Assembly: GCF_027922305.1 (NCBI RefSeq)
Contig: NZ_BSFK01000002.1
Coordinates: 62,001 to 126,000 of the forward strand
Length of the DNA: 64,000 bases
Direction: 5' to 3'
Origin: Methylopila jiangsuensis
GTDB lineage: Bacteria; Pseudomonadota; Alphaproteobacteria; Rhizobiales; Methylopilaceae
In this document: positions 43,959-52,726 of the stretch, one piece after another
Numbering within the stretch: the first letter of the stretch is position 1
How the letters are laid out: every line of letters starts with the position of its first letter
Program-made: the position numbers and the translations under genes
The notes under the pieces: generated by a model
Seen by the model: only the letters and a program-made list of their open reading frames with translations
Told to the model about the DNA's origin: nothing
Databases searched by the model: none

Positions 43959-44863
43959 TGCGCCGCGCCGCTCTCGCTTTCGCGCTCGCCCTCGCCATGG
44001 CGGCTCCTGCGGCCGCCCAGGTCCGGGACGTGCGCACCTCCGGGCCGAAGCCGTTCGGCGTGCTGCTGGGCGACGTCTTCACCCTGCGCACCAGCTTCGT
44101 GGCGGACGCGCCCTACACGCTCGATCCGGCCTCGCTGCCGAAGACCGGCGCGCTGACCTACGCCATCGACCTGCGCCGGCTCGACGTCACGGAGAGCGCG
44201 GCCCCCGGCGGCGGCGTGCGCTACGAGATCACCGCCGAATACCAGACGTTCTACTCCGCGCTCGAGACCCGCACCGAGACCGTGCCGCAGATGTCGCTGT
44301 CGGTGGTGGACGGGAAAGGCGGCCGCAAGGAGTTCAAGGCCGGCGGCTGGGCCTACATCACCTCGCCGCTGCGCCCCCTCATCACCACCTCGGGCGAAAC
44401 CCAGTACGATCTCCGGCCCGACGCCGTTCCGCCACGCATCAGCCTGCGCCCGGCGCAGACCGCGGCGCTGTGGTCGGCGGGCGCCGCGCTGCTCGCGCTG
44501 CTGCTGCTGGCCTGGAGCCGGGCCTGGCCCCCGTTCCATACGCGGCCGTCGCGGCCGTTCACCCGCGCCGCGCGGGTGGTGGCCAAGCGCGCCCCGACGG
44601 GCGAGGCCGGCTGGCGCGAAGCGCTGATCGACCTGCACCGGGCGTTCGACGCCACCGCGGGCAAGCGCCTGCTGGGCGACGATCTGGGCGCGTTTCTGGC
44701 CCAGCGCCCGGCGTTCGCCCGGCACGAGGCGGGCATCCGCGCCTTTTTCGACGCCTCCCGCCGGGTGTTCTTCGGCGGCGCGGCGCCCGCCGCCACGGGG
44801 CTTTCCGCCGATGCGCTGACGCGGCTCGCGCGCGATCTCGCGGGGGCGGAGCGCGCCTCATGA
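43958..44863 (+). CDS. mxaA: MxaA, calcium-insertion accessory protein
   Basis: A 301 aa envelope protein with a signal peptide (1-21, PAAAQ), a periplasmic beta-rich domain (about 22-165), one transmembrane helix (about 168-187, LWSAGAALLALLLLAW) and a cytoplasmic helical tail. Mutants in mxaA of known methylotrophs make methanol dehydrogenase without calcium. The topology would let it connect the periplasmic enzyme with the cytoplasmic MoxR/vWA machinery. It overlaps mxaS by one base (TGATG) and mxaC by ATGA. Confidence 0.87.
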   Translation: MRRAALAFALALAMAAPAAAQVRDVRTSGPKPFGVLLGDVFTLRTSFVADAPYTLDPASLPKTGALTYAIDLRRLDVTESAAPGGGVRYEITAEYQTFYSALETRTETVPQMSLSVVDGKGGRKEFKAGGWAYITSPLRPLITTSGETQYDLRPDAVPPRISLRPAQTAALWSAGAALLALLLLAWSRAWPPFHTRPSRPFTRAARVVAKRAPTGEAGWREALIDLHRAFDATAGKRLLGDDLGAFLAQRPAFARHEAGIRAFFDASRRVFFGGAAPAATGLSADALTRLARDLAGAERAS

Positions 44864-45903
44864 CCTGGATCGGCTTCGATCACCCCTGGGTGCTGCTGCT
44901 TCTGCCTCTGGCGCTTCTGCCTCTGGCGGGTTCGCCGCTGCGGGCCTCCGCCACGCCGTCCGAGGCGCTGGCGCCGCGCGATCCGCTGTCGAGCGCGATC
45001 AGCGCCACGCTCAAGACGCTCGGCGTGCTCGCGATCGCGTTCATCGTGCTCGGGCTCGCCGGCGCCCATCGCCGGGACCAGCAGGTGGAGCGCCGGGGCG
45101 TCGGGGCCAACATCGTGCTGCTGATCGACCGCTCATCCAGCATGGACTCCACCTTCGCCAACCGCTCGCCGACCGGCGCGGAGGAGTCGAAGTCCGCGGC
45201 GGCGCGACGGCTTCTGACCGATTTCGCCACCCGGCGGCCCGCGGACCGGGTGGCGGTGGCCGCCTTCTCCACCGCGCCCATGCTGGTCTCGCCCATGACC
45301 GACCGGCACGACGCGGTGCGCGCGGCCATCGCGGCCATCGACCGGCCGGGTCTGGCGCACACCGACGTGGGCCGCGGCCTGTCGCTGGCCTTCTCGCTGT
45401 TCGACGACGAATCCACCGAGACATCCCGCGCCATCGTGATGGTGTCCGACGGCGCGGCGGTGATCGACCGCCGGGTGCAGGACGCGCTGCGCGACGCTTC
45501 CCGGCGCAACCCGGTGCGGCTCTACTGGCTGTTCCTGCGCACGCAGGGCGCGCGCGGCATCTACGACAAGCCGCCGCCCGGCGAGCCGGACAGCCCGCAG
45601 ACCTATCCCGAGCGGCATCTGGACATCTTCCTGAAGAGCCTCGGCCTGCCGTACCGCGCCTTCGAGGCCAACAGCGCCCAGGAGGTCTCGGCGGCGATCA
45701 AGGAGATCGACCAGCTCGAGCAGCGCCCCACCACCTATGTGGAGACGATCCCGCGGCAGGATCTGGACTGGGTGTTCTACGCCTTCGCCTCCGTGGCGCT
45801 GCTTCTGCTGCTCGGCGCCAAGCTCACCGAGCGCCGTCTCGACGAAACGCCCGTCCCGCTCCGCCGCGACGGCGCGCTGCAGCCGCGGAGGGCCGCGTCA
45901 TGA
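44860..45903 (+). CDS. mxaC: MxaC, membrane-anchored vWA protein
   Basis: A 347 aa inner-membrane protein. Two N-terminal hydrophobic segments (about 9-24 and 51-68) are followed by a von Willebrand A domain with MIDAS DRSSS at 90-94 and MVSDGAAV, and by a C-terminal transmembrane helix (about 300-318, DWVFYAFASVALLLLLG). The BatA-like layout fits a MoxR partner. It belongs to the gene set required for an active, calcium-loaded enzyme. It overlaps both neighbours by 4 bases. Confidence 0.9.
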   Translation: MTWIGFDHPWVLLLLPLALLPLAGSPLRASATPSEALAPRDPLSSAISATLKTLGVLAIAFIVLGLAGAHRRDQQVERRGVGANIVLLIDRSSSMDSTFANRSPTGAEESKSAAARRLLTDFATRRPADRVAVAAFSTAPMLVSPMTDRHDAVRAAIAAIDRPGLAHTDVGRGLSLAFSLFDDESTETSRAIVMVSDGAAVIDRRVQDALRDASRRNPVRLYWLFLRTQGARGIYDKPPPGEPDSPQTYPERHLDIFLKSLGLPYRAFEANSAQEVSAAIKEIDQLEQRPTTYVETIPRQDLDWVFYAFASVALLLLLGAKLTERRLDETPVPLRRDGALQPRRAAS

Positions 45904-46457
45904 GGCTTGGTCTGTTCAAGAGCCTGCTCCCGCCGGTTCTTCTGCTGGCGGCGCTGGTCGCGCTCGGCGTCACCGGCTGGCGGCTCTACGGCGTGTCGAA
46001 GGAGGCCGCGGTCCAGCGCGAGATGGTCGCCAACCGCGACGTCACCCCGCCGGACGACGCCAGCGGCGTGCTGCTGTTCCAGCGCGCGCATTATCTGCTG
46101 GTGCGCGACCGCATCGACGAGGCGCAGGGCCTCGTCACCCGCATCACCGATCGGGCGTCGCGCCATGTGACGGCGCGGTTCCACTACGACGTGGGCAACG
46201 CCCGCGCCCGCCGCGCCATCGCCGCGATCGAGGCCACCAAGATCGACCTCGCCATTCCCGAGGTGCGGCTGGCCAAGGAGGCCTACAAGGAGGCGCTGCG
46301 CGCCGACCCGGACCTCTGGGACGCGCGCTACAATCTCGACGTGGTGATGCGGCTGGTGCGCGACTTCCCCGAGGTGGAGCGCGGCGAGGAGGAGACCCAG
46401 GCCCAGCCGAAGAAGCTCTGGACCGACCTGCCCGGCCTGCCGCGGGGGCTGCCGTGA
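45900..46457 (+). CDS. mxaK: MxaK
   Basis: A 185 aa protein with one N-terminal signal anchor (about 8-27, LLPPVLLLAALVALGVTGW) and an otherwise helical periplasmic part that resembles a short TPR-like array (FHYDVGNARARRAIAA, LAKEAYKEALRADPDLWDAR). It is the standard gene between mxaC and mxaL and is needed for calcium insertion in known hosts; molecular function is unknown. It overlaps mxaC by ATGA and mxaL by GTGA. Confidence 0.87.
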   Translation: MRLGLFKSLLPPVLLLAALVALGVTGWRLYGVSKEAAVQREMVANRDVTPPDDASGVLLFQRAHYLLVRDRIDEAQGLVTRITDRASRHVTARFHYDVGNARARRAIAAIEATKIDLAIPEVRLAKEAYKEALRADPDLWDARYNLDVVMRLVRDFPEVERGEEETQAQPKKLWTDLPGLPRGLP

Positions 46458-47425
46458 AGCGACCGGACCTGCGCACGCTGGCGCTCGGGGGCGCGCTCGC
46501 GCTCGCCGTCGTCGCCGCGCTGCAGCCGGAGGCGCAGGCCGAGCGCCCCACCTACGACGTCATCGCCTATGTGGACATCACGGGCAGCATGAGCGCCCGC
46601 GATTACGTCACCGCGGACGGCAAGCCCCAGAGCCGGCTGGAGGCGGTGAAGCAGCGCCTCGCGGCCGCCGCGGGCCGGCTGCCCTGCGGCTCGCGCTTCG
46701 GCCTCGGCGTGTTCACCGAACGGCGAATTTTCCTGCTGTTCGAGCCCATGGAGACCTGCCGCAACTACGTGGCGATCTCCGGCGCCATCAAGGGGCTCGA
46801 CTGGCGCATGGGCTGGGAGGGCGACAGCCGCATCTCCGCCGGCCTGTTCCGGGCGATCGACGCCACGCGGCCCACCGGCGCCGACGTGGTGTTCCTCACC
46901 GATGGCCAGGAGGCGCCGCCGCTCAGGACCGACATGGAGCAGACCTATGACGGCGAGCAGGCCCGCGGCCTGATCGTGGGCGTCGGCGGAACCGATCTGG
47001 TGCCGATCCCCAAGTTCAACGATTTCGGGCGCGAGATCGGATTCTACTCCATGGAGGACGTGCCCCAGGCCTCGCGCCTCGGCGGTCCGCCCAAGGGGGC
47101 CGAGAACCTGCCGGGCTACAACGCCCGCAACGCGCCGTTCGGCGAGATGCCCGCCGGCGAGGAGCACCTGACCTCGGTCAAGGAGCCCTATCTGAGACAG
47201 CTCGGTCAGATGACCGGGCTCGGCTACGCCCGGCTCGGAACCGGCGACGAGCTGGCGGCCGCGATCGAGGCCAACGCCCGCCCGCACCCGCACGCCGTGC
47301 CGATCGATCTTTCGCCCGCCCCCGCCGCGGCCGCGCTTCTGGCGTTGGCCGCTCTCTACGGGACGTCGCTCGTCGCCAGACCGCGGCGACGGCGCCCGCT
47401 TAACGCTCAAGGAGTGTCGTCCTGA
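46454..47425 (+). CDS. mxaL: MxaL, vWA-domain protein
   Basis: A 323 aa protein with a signal peptide or anchor (about 7-29), a vWA domain with MIDAS DITGS at 41-45 and VVFLTDGQEAPP, and a C-terminal transmembrane helix (about 290-310) before an Arg-rich tail. It is the third vWA/DUF58 protein of the cluster and the last of the calcium-insertion set mxaACKL. The GTG start overlaps mxaK; its stop overlaps mxaD by one base (TGATG). Confidence 0.9.
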   Translation: MKRPDLRTLALGGALALAVVAALQPEAQAERPTYDVIAYVDITGSMSARDYVTADGKPQSRLEAVKQRLAAAAGRLPCGSRFGLGVFTERRIFLLFEPMETCRNYVAISGAIKGLDWRMGWEGDSRISAGLFRAIDATRPTGADVVFLTDGQEAPPLRTDMEQTYDGEQARGLIVGVGGTDLVPIPKFNDFGREIGFYSMEDVPQASRLGGPPKGAENLPGYNARNAPFGEMPAGEEHLTSVKEPYLRQLGQMTGLGYARLGTGDELAAAIEANARPHPHAVPIDLSPAPAAAALLALAALYGTSLVARPRRRRPLNAQGVSS

Positions 47426-47961
47426 TGTTTCATATGCGCTTCACTGCCGCCGCCGCAGCCGTCGCGTTCGCCGTGGCGGCGCCGGCCTACGCCCATGGCC
47501 CCACCCCGCAGAAGGTCGAAGAGAAGGTCGAGATCAAGGCCGAGCCGGCCAAGGTCTGGGCCGTGCTGAAGGACTTCGGCGCGATCCAGTCCTGGCACAC
47601 GTTGGTCGAGAAGAGCTCCGGCCCGGCCAACGGCCAGGGCGCCGAGCGCAAGTTCTCGGTCAAGGGCAAGTCCGGCGAGATCACCGAAGGCCTCGACGAG
47701 TATGACGAGGGCAAGATGCTCTATGGCTACCGTCTGTCCGGCGACGCCGGCGACGTGCTGCCGGTCAGCTCCTATTCCGCCACCATCTCGGTCGCGCCCA
47801 AGGACGGCGGCTCGGAAGTGACCTGGCAGGGCCGCTTCTACCGCGCCGACACCTCCAACGAGCCGCCGGAGGGCAAGGACGACGAGTCCGCGGTCGCCGG
47901 CATGACCGAGTTCTTCAAGGCTGGTCTCGACGGCCTGAAGGCGAAGGTCGAAGGCAAGTGA
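47425..47961 (+). CDS. mxaD: MxaD, SRPBCC-fold periplasmic protein
   Basis: A 178 aa protein with a signal peptide (about 1-24, APAYAHG) and a START/SRPBCC (polyketide cyclase-like) domain: EIKAEPAKVWAVLKDFGAIQSWH near the start and MTEFFKAGLDGLKAKVEGK at the end, in pieces. MxaD aids interaction of methanol dehydrogenase with cytochrome cL in known methylotrophs. A second ATG at codon 4 would serve as well. An AAGGAGT site lies upstream. The next gene overlaps it by GTGA. Confidence 0.9.
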   Translation: MFHMRFTAAAAAVAFAVAAPAYAHGPTPQKVEEKVEIKAEPAKVWAVLKDFGAIQSWHTLVEKSSGPANGQGAERKFSVKGKSGEITEGLDEYDEGKMLYGYRLSGDAGDVLPVSSYSATISVAPKDGGSEVTWQGRFYRADTSNEPPEGKDDESAVAGMTEFFKAGLDGLKAKVEGK

Positions 47962-48920
47962 CCGGCCGCTCCGCCGCCCGCCTCGCCGCCGCGCTCGCGG
48001 TCGCCGCCGCGTTCGCGGCCGGATCGGCGGCGCGGGCGGCGGAGCCCGTGATCGCCGTCGTCAGTCAGGCGGGGGCCACCCTCGGCTTCCTGCCGCTGAC
48101 GGCTGGCGAAAAGGACGAGCGCGTGCCCATCGGCGAAACGCCGGCCGTGATCGCGGTCGGCCCCGACGGGCGCACGCTGTACGTCACCCATCCCGACAAG
48201 GGCCGGGTGTCGGTGCTCGACGCCGTCACCCGCCGGGTCGCGGCCTCCTTCGTGGTCAAGGGCTCGCCCTTCGGCGCCGCCGCCACGGAGGAGAACGTCT
48301 ACGTCACCGACTGGTCCGGCAACGCGCTGCACCGGATCGACGTCGCCACCGGCGCATCGGTGAACCAGGCCTCGGTCGGGCGCTCGCCCGCGGCGGTGAT
48401 CCTCGACAAGGCCGGCCGCCGCGCCTATGTGGCCGCGCGCGAGGCGGACGCGGTGTCGATCGTCGAGCTCTCCACCATGACCGAGACCGGCCAGATCAAG
48501 GTCGGCCGGGCGCCGTTCGCGCTGGCGCTGTCGCCGGACGAGCGCCGGCTCTACGTCGCCAACGTCCAGAGCAACGATCTTTCGGTGGTGGACGTGGAGA
48601 GCGGGCAGGAGATCAAGCGCCTCCCTGTCGGCAAGATGCCCTACGGCGTCGCGGTGACGCCGGACGGCGCCCGTCTCGCCGTCACCAACCAGCACGACGG
48701 CACGGTCTCCCTCATCGACGCCACGGCGCTGACGGTGACCGCCACCGTCAAGGTCGGGTCCTATCCGGAAGGCGTGGCCATCACGCCGGACGGCCGCACG
48801 GCCGCGGTCGCCAACTGGTTCGACGACACCGTGTCGCTGATCGATCTCGATCAGGCCAAGGTGACGGAGACGCGGGAGACGGCGCAGGGGCCGCGCACGC
48901 TGCTGGTCCTCACCCCATGA
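47958..48920 (+). CDS. YVTN-type beta-propeller repeat protein in the mxa operon
   Basis: A 320 aa exported protein with a signal peptide (about 1-27) and about six or seven YVTN/40-residue propeller repeats (TLYVTHPDKGRVSVLD, NVYVTDWSGNALHRID, RAYVAAREADAVSIVE, RLYVANVQSNDLSVVD, RLAVTNQHDGTVSLID, TAAVANWFDDTVSLID). Similar proteins accompany PQQ-dependent alcohol oxidation. It overlaps mxaD (GTGA) and the next gene (ATGA), so it is a true operon member and holds the place of mxaE/mxaH in Methylobacterium; I could not test identity with either. A periplasmic binding or scaffold role is likely. Confidence 0.8.
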   Translation: MTGRSAARLAAALAVAAAFAAGSAARAAEPVIAVVSQAGATLGFLPLTAGEKDERVPIGETPAVIAVGPDGRTLYVTHPDKGRVSVLDAVTRRVAASFVVKGSPFGAAATEENVYVTDWSGNALHRIDVATGASVNQASVGRSPAAVILDKAGRRAYVAAREADAVSIVELSTMTETGQIKVGRAPFALALSPDERRLYVANVQSNDLSVVDVESGQEIKRLPVGKMPYGVAVTPDGARLAVTNQHDGTVSLIDATALTVTATVKVGSYPEGVAITPDGRTAAVANWFDDTVSLIDLDQAKVTETRETAQGPRTLLVLTP

Positions 48921-49936
48921 GGCGCGCCGCTTCGCGCCTCGCGAAGCGGCTTTCGCCGGCGCTCGTCGCGCTCGCCGTGCTTGTGGCGGGGCCGGCGTTC
49001 GCCGCGCCCGCCCGCTGCCAGGGCACGGACCTCGTGGGCGTCCTGCGGGACGAGGACCCGGCGCGCTACGCGGCCTTCGAGGCCGCGGGCCGGCGCACCC
49101 CCGACGCGGAAGGGCTGCTGTGGCGGCTGGAGAAGCCGGGCCTGCCGCCGTCCCATCTGTTCGGCACCATCCATCTGTCCGACGACCGGCTGAAGCCGCT
49201 GCCCCGAGCGGCGGCGGAGGCGATCGCGGGCGCGCGCCTCGTGCTGGTGGAGCCCAGGGAAGTGTCGGATCCGCAAGCGACCGCTGAGGCCCAGATGGCG
49301 GCGGGACGCCGCGCGGTGCGGGCGGGGGGAGGGGCGCTGTTCCGGGTGCCGGAGCGGGACCGCCGCGCCGTCATCAACCTGCTCGCCGCACGCGGCGTGC
49401 CCGAAACCACGGCGCAGCGGCTGGAGCCCTGGTTCCTCGCCATGCTCGCCACCGCCCCGAGCTGCGAGATCGCCCGCATCGACCAAGGCGAGATCAACGT
49501 GGATCAGATGGTGGTGGAGGCCGCCCGCGCCGCCGGAGTCCGGGTGGAGGGGCTGGAGGGAGCCGACGAGCAGATGGCGACGCTGGCCTCCGCGTCGGAG
49601 GATCTGGCGCTCCGGGTGCTGGTGGACACCGCGCGGCTCGGGCCGGCGTTCGCGGACTACATCGAGACCACGGTCAATCTCTACCTCGACCGCCGCATGG
49701 GCTTCCTCGCCGCGGCGCTCCGGGAGTTCACGCTGGGCGGAACGCGCATGATCACCCAGCTCGACTATCTCGACAGCGTCATGGGCGAGCGCAACGCGCG
49801 CATGCACGACCGCTCCCGCGACGCTTTCGCGGACGGCGGCGTGTTCATGGCGGTGGGGGCGCTGCATCTGGTCGGCGACGACGGGCTGGTGGAGCGCCTG
49901 CGCCGCGACGGTTACGCCGTCACCCGGGTCTGGTGA
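48917..49936 (+). CDS. TraB/GumN-family protein (Tiki-like), copy 2, in the mxa operon
   Basis: A 339 aa exported protein with a signal peptide (about 1-33, AGPAFAAP). Family motifs are LFGTIHLSDDRL (about 79-90), LEPWFLAML and the closing VGALHLVGDDGLVE..GYAVTRVW. It is a diverged paralogue of the protein at 26975-27979, sharing order of motifs and the last residues. The GTIH/Glu/ALH positions match the putative metal site of Tiki-like proteases. It ends the tightly overlapping mxa run, so a role in dehydrogenase quality control or maturation is conceivable but unproven. A small GGGCCG/CGGCCC hairpin follows. Confidence 0.8.
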   Translation: MRRAASRLAKRLSPALVALAVLVAGPAFAAPARCQGTDLVGVLRDEDPARYAAFEAAGRRTPDAEGLLWRLEKPGLPPSHLFGTIHLSDDRLKPLPRAAAEAIAGARLVLVEPREVSDPQATAEAQMAAGRRAVRAGGGALFRVPERDRRAVINLLAARGVPETTAQRLEPWFLAMLATAPSCEIARIDQGEINVDQMVVEAARAAGVRVEGLEGADEQMATLASASEDLALRVLVDTARLGPAFADYIETTVNLYLDRRMGFLAAALREFTLGGTRMITQLDYLDSVMGERNARMHDRSRDAFADGGVFMAVGALHLVGDDGLVERLRRDGYAVTRVW

Positions 49937-49970
49937 GAACGGGCCGCAGGGCGCGGCCCGCCTCGGTCCG

Positions 49971-51119
49971 TCACTGCTGCGACAGCCTCTGCACGGTCTG
50001 CGCCGTCTGGGCGACGTTGCGCGCGGTGGCGAGGATCTGCAGGAACTTCTGCAGCTCCGACAGCTTGGCGTTGGCGACGTAGAGCACGTCCTTGTCCCGC
50101 ACCACGAAGGCCTTGGCGTAGAAATAGGCGGCCGGGTCGCGCAGGTTGACGCGGTAGACCATGGGCACGCGCTCGCCGAAGCGGCCGTCGTAATCCGGGC
50201 GGATGGCGCGGGCGGCCGAGGCCGGCTCGTAGCGGAACACGAACAGCGCGCCCGGATCGGAGCGCTGGTCCATCAGGCCGCCGGCCTTGCCCACCGCCTC
50301 GAGCAGCGAGATGCGCTCCAGATCGAACATGATCGGGCCCGGCTGCGGCACGGCGCCGAAGGCCAGGAACAGCTCCGGGTCCTTGGTGAGGTAGACGCGG
50401 TCGCCCGGCTGGACGAAGACGTTGTCGGCGGGATTGTCCACCAGCGTCTTCATGATGGCGGAGGCCTGGCTCGAGCCGCGCACCAGCGTCACGCGGGTCT
50501 GGAACAGCTCGTTCTTGGCGCCGCCGGCGGTGGCGATGGCGTCCAGCACCCGGTCGCCGGCCGCGGTGATGGGGAAGCGGCCGGGCTTGCCCACCTCGCC
50601 GTTGACCACGAAGCTGCGGCTCACGGTCTCGGTGATCTGCACCAGCGCCTGGGGCTGGATGGCGCGGCCTTCCAGCGCGGCCACGATGCGCTTCTCCACC
50701 GTCTGCGGCCCGGCGCCCGCGGCGGAGATGCGGCCGGCGTAGGGCACCGTGATGGAGCCGTCGGAATCGACCCGCTGGGTCAGCGACACGCGGGCGCCGA
50801 GATCGCTGGAGAACAGGCCGCCCTGGCCCGCCTCGAACAGCTGCACCGACAGCACGTCGCCCACGCCCACGATCTGGCCGGGGGCGGGCTGGGGCGCGGC
50901 GAAACGCTTGGAGAACGGCGCGGCGCGGTACTGGGACAGCACGTCGACCACGCGCTGGTTCAGGTCCACCAGCAGGTAGTCCTTGATGGCGGTGTTCGAA
51001 ACGCTGGGCGGATCGATCTGTTCGGTCGTGGGACCTGAGGCGGGCAAAGTGGCGCAGCCGCCCAACAGCGCGGTCGCGACCGCGACGGCGGCCACGCCGG
51101 TTACCTTACTGGACCGCAT
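49971..51119 (-). CDS. Polysaccharide export lipoprotein (Wza/KpsD-like)
   Basis: A 382 aa outer-membrane lipoprotein with lipobox LGGC (Cys22). It has a Poly_export domain (about 80-170, VGVGDVLSVQLFE, VDSDGSITVPYAGRI) and two SLBB-type units (about 172-220 and 250-330, SFVVNGEVGKPGRFPIT; FLAFGAVPQPGPIMFD), as in the OPX proteins that form the outer-membrane channel for capsule or exopolysaccharide. The KpsC/KpsS-like genes 2-5 kb away fit an ABC-type capsule system, but no ABC transporter is in the window. Confidence 0.88.
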   Translation of the reverse strand: MRSSKVTGVAAVAVATALLGGCATLPASGPTTEQIDPPSVSNTAIKDYLLVDLNQRVVDVLSQYRAAPFSKRFAAPQPAPGQIVGVGDVLSVQLFEAGQGGLFSSDLGARVSLTQRVDSDGSITVPYAGRISAAGAGPQTVEKRIVAALEGRAIQPQALVQITETVSRSFVVNGEVGKPGRFPITAAGDRVLDAIATAGGAKNELFQTRVTLVRGSSQASAIMKTLVDNPADNVFVQPGDRVYLTKDPELFLAFGAVPQPGPIMFDLERISLLEAVGKAGGLMDQRSDPGALFVFRYEPASAARAIRPDYDGRFGERVPMVYRVNLRDPAAYFYAKAFVVRDKDVLYVANAKLSELQKFLQILATARNVAQTAQTVQRLSQQ

Positions 51120-51259
51120 GCGTCCTCACTTGACCGTAACCCCGATGGCGGAGGTAGCACCGAACAGGTTGCGTGCCAACTAACGAGGCCTTAACCGCCT
51201 CAATCATCACAAAGCCGCCACATCTCCCCCGGCGCCCTGAGGCGTGAGGGACACATGGA

Positions 51260-52726
51260 TCAGACGGCGGCCAGCAGCATGCGGCCCAGGTCGTCCACGC
51301 TCACGTCCCGGCGGCTCGCGACCTCCGTCGCGCCCGCCGTGCTCCACAGCAGGTAATCGGTCGCCCGCCGGTCGGGCAGGTCGGGATGCAGCAGACGGCC
51401 CGGCGCATGGTCGCCGTAGAGGCACAGCAGCCCGCCGCCGGGCGCCGCCTTGAGCGCCGCCGCCACCCGGCCGATCATGCGGTCGGCGTTCGCGAGGTGG
51501 CGGGCGTACTGCTCCGCGGCGTCGGCGGTGTCCGGCAGCCGGCCCGGCCCCCAGGGGCCGTGGTTCTCGATGGTGACGGCGAACAGGAAGGCGGAACCCG
51601 TCGCGGATGCGATTTCGCGTTCGAGCGCCTCCGCCACCGCCGCGTCCGCCACATAGGGGCCGAAGCGCGGGGCGTCGTCGAAGGCGCGCCCGTCCAGAAA
51701 GCGGTCGAATCCGAACTGCGGGACCAGCAGGTCGCGGTCGAAGAAGCGCCGGTCGTACGGGTGCAGGAACAGGGTCTCCCGCCCCGACGCCCGGAGCAGC
51801 TCCGGCAGCGTGCGGCCGAGATAGGCGGGCGCGGTCAGATAGGGGTCGAGGGCGTCGAGCCCGAGCGTCTCCGACGGCAGTCCGGTGAGGAAGCCGAACT
51901 CGCTGCGCATGGTGTAGGCGCCTTCCGCCGGCGCGCGGCAGCGGCCGAAGGCGAGCGCGCCGGCCCGCAGCGCCTCGAGCGCGGGCAGAGCCGGGCCGGG
52001 GAGGCCGCGGGCCGCGATGTCCACGAAGCTCTCGCACTGGATCGCCACCACGAGGCGCGGGCCCTGCGCGGCGGGGCGAGGGGCGGGCAGGGCGGCGATG
52101 ACCGCCCCGGCCTGCGCCGACGGCCGTTGGGCCGCGCGCCAGACCAGCGCGTGCAGGATCAGCGTGGCGATCAGCCCGAAGCGGCGCACGTCCGCGTCCG
52201 GATCGGCCGGGTCGGAGACCACGCCCGCAGCGAAGCGGGCCACGCCCGGCCTGAGCAGCGCCCAGGCCGTCGCCGCGGCCACAAGCGGGGGAAGGGCGAG
52301 CCACGGTGCTCCGCCGGTGGGCAGGATCGCGGGTTCGGCGGCGAACCACAGCGCGGTGGCGACCGCGAGGCCGGCGAGCGTCAGCAGCGCGGGCGGGCGG
52401 GCCAGCTTCTCGGCGTAATAGAGCCTTGGATGGCGGATGGCGTGCCGCACCAGCGCCGCGTCGGAGAACACCAGCGGTTCGCCCAGAATGCCGTGCTTGA
52501 TGTGGCTGCCGGCGCCGAACAGGCCGGCGGCGACCACCGTGACCAGAGCCGCATGCCACGGCCGCCAGGACAGCGCGAAGGCGGCGGCGAACAGCCCGAG
52601 ATGGATCGCGAGCCTGAGCGCCAGCACGCCGGCCGGCGCCCGGAACGGCCGGACGGACGGCGGAACGCTCTCCAGCGCGACCGCAAGGACGAAGGACAGC
52701 AGGAAGGCTGCGGCGAGGGCGGTCAG
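51260..52726 (-). CDS. Membrane sulfatase-fold protein (LTA synthase/phosphoglycerol transferase-like)
   Basis: A 488 aa inner-membrane protein. Four to five hydrophobic segments (about 2-16, 35-50, 58-75, 105-135, 160-175) precede a periplasmic alkaline phosphatase/sulfatase-type domain (about 215-488) with CESFVDIA, YTMRSEFGFLTGLPS (putative nucleophile Thr), HPYDRRFFDRD, VTIENHGPWG and LYGDHAPG. This is the LtaS/OpgB-like group that moves phosphoglycerol or phosphoethanolamine to glycans. The probable start is a CTG at 52726 in a CTGA overlap with kpsC, with GGAGG five bases before it; no ATG, GTG or TTG is available before the membrane segments. Confidence 0.75.
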   Translation of the reverse strand: MTALAAAFLLSFVLAVALESVPPSVRPFRAPAGVLALRLAIHLGLFAAAFALSWRPWHAALVTVVAAGLFGAGSHIKHGILGEPLVFSDAALVRHAIRHPRLYYAEKLARPPALLTLAGLAVATALWFAAEPAILPTGGAPWLALPPLVAAATAWALLRPGVARFAAGVVSDPADPDADVRRFGLIATLILHALVWRAAQRPSAQAGAVIAALPAPRPAAQGPRLVVAIQCESFVDIAARGLPGPALPALEALRAGALAFGRCRAPAEGAYTMRSEFGFLTGLPSETLGLDALDPYLTAPAYLGRTLPELLRASGRETLFLHPYDRRFFDRDLLVPQFGFDRFLDGRAFDDAPRFGPYVADAAVAEALEREIASATGSAFLFAVTIENHGPWGPGRLPDTADAAEQYARHLANADRMIGRVAAALKAAPGGGLLCLYGDHAPGRLLHPDLPDRRATDYLLWSTAGATEVASRRDVSVDDLGRMLLAAV

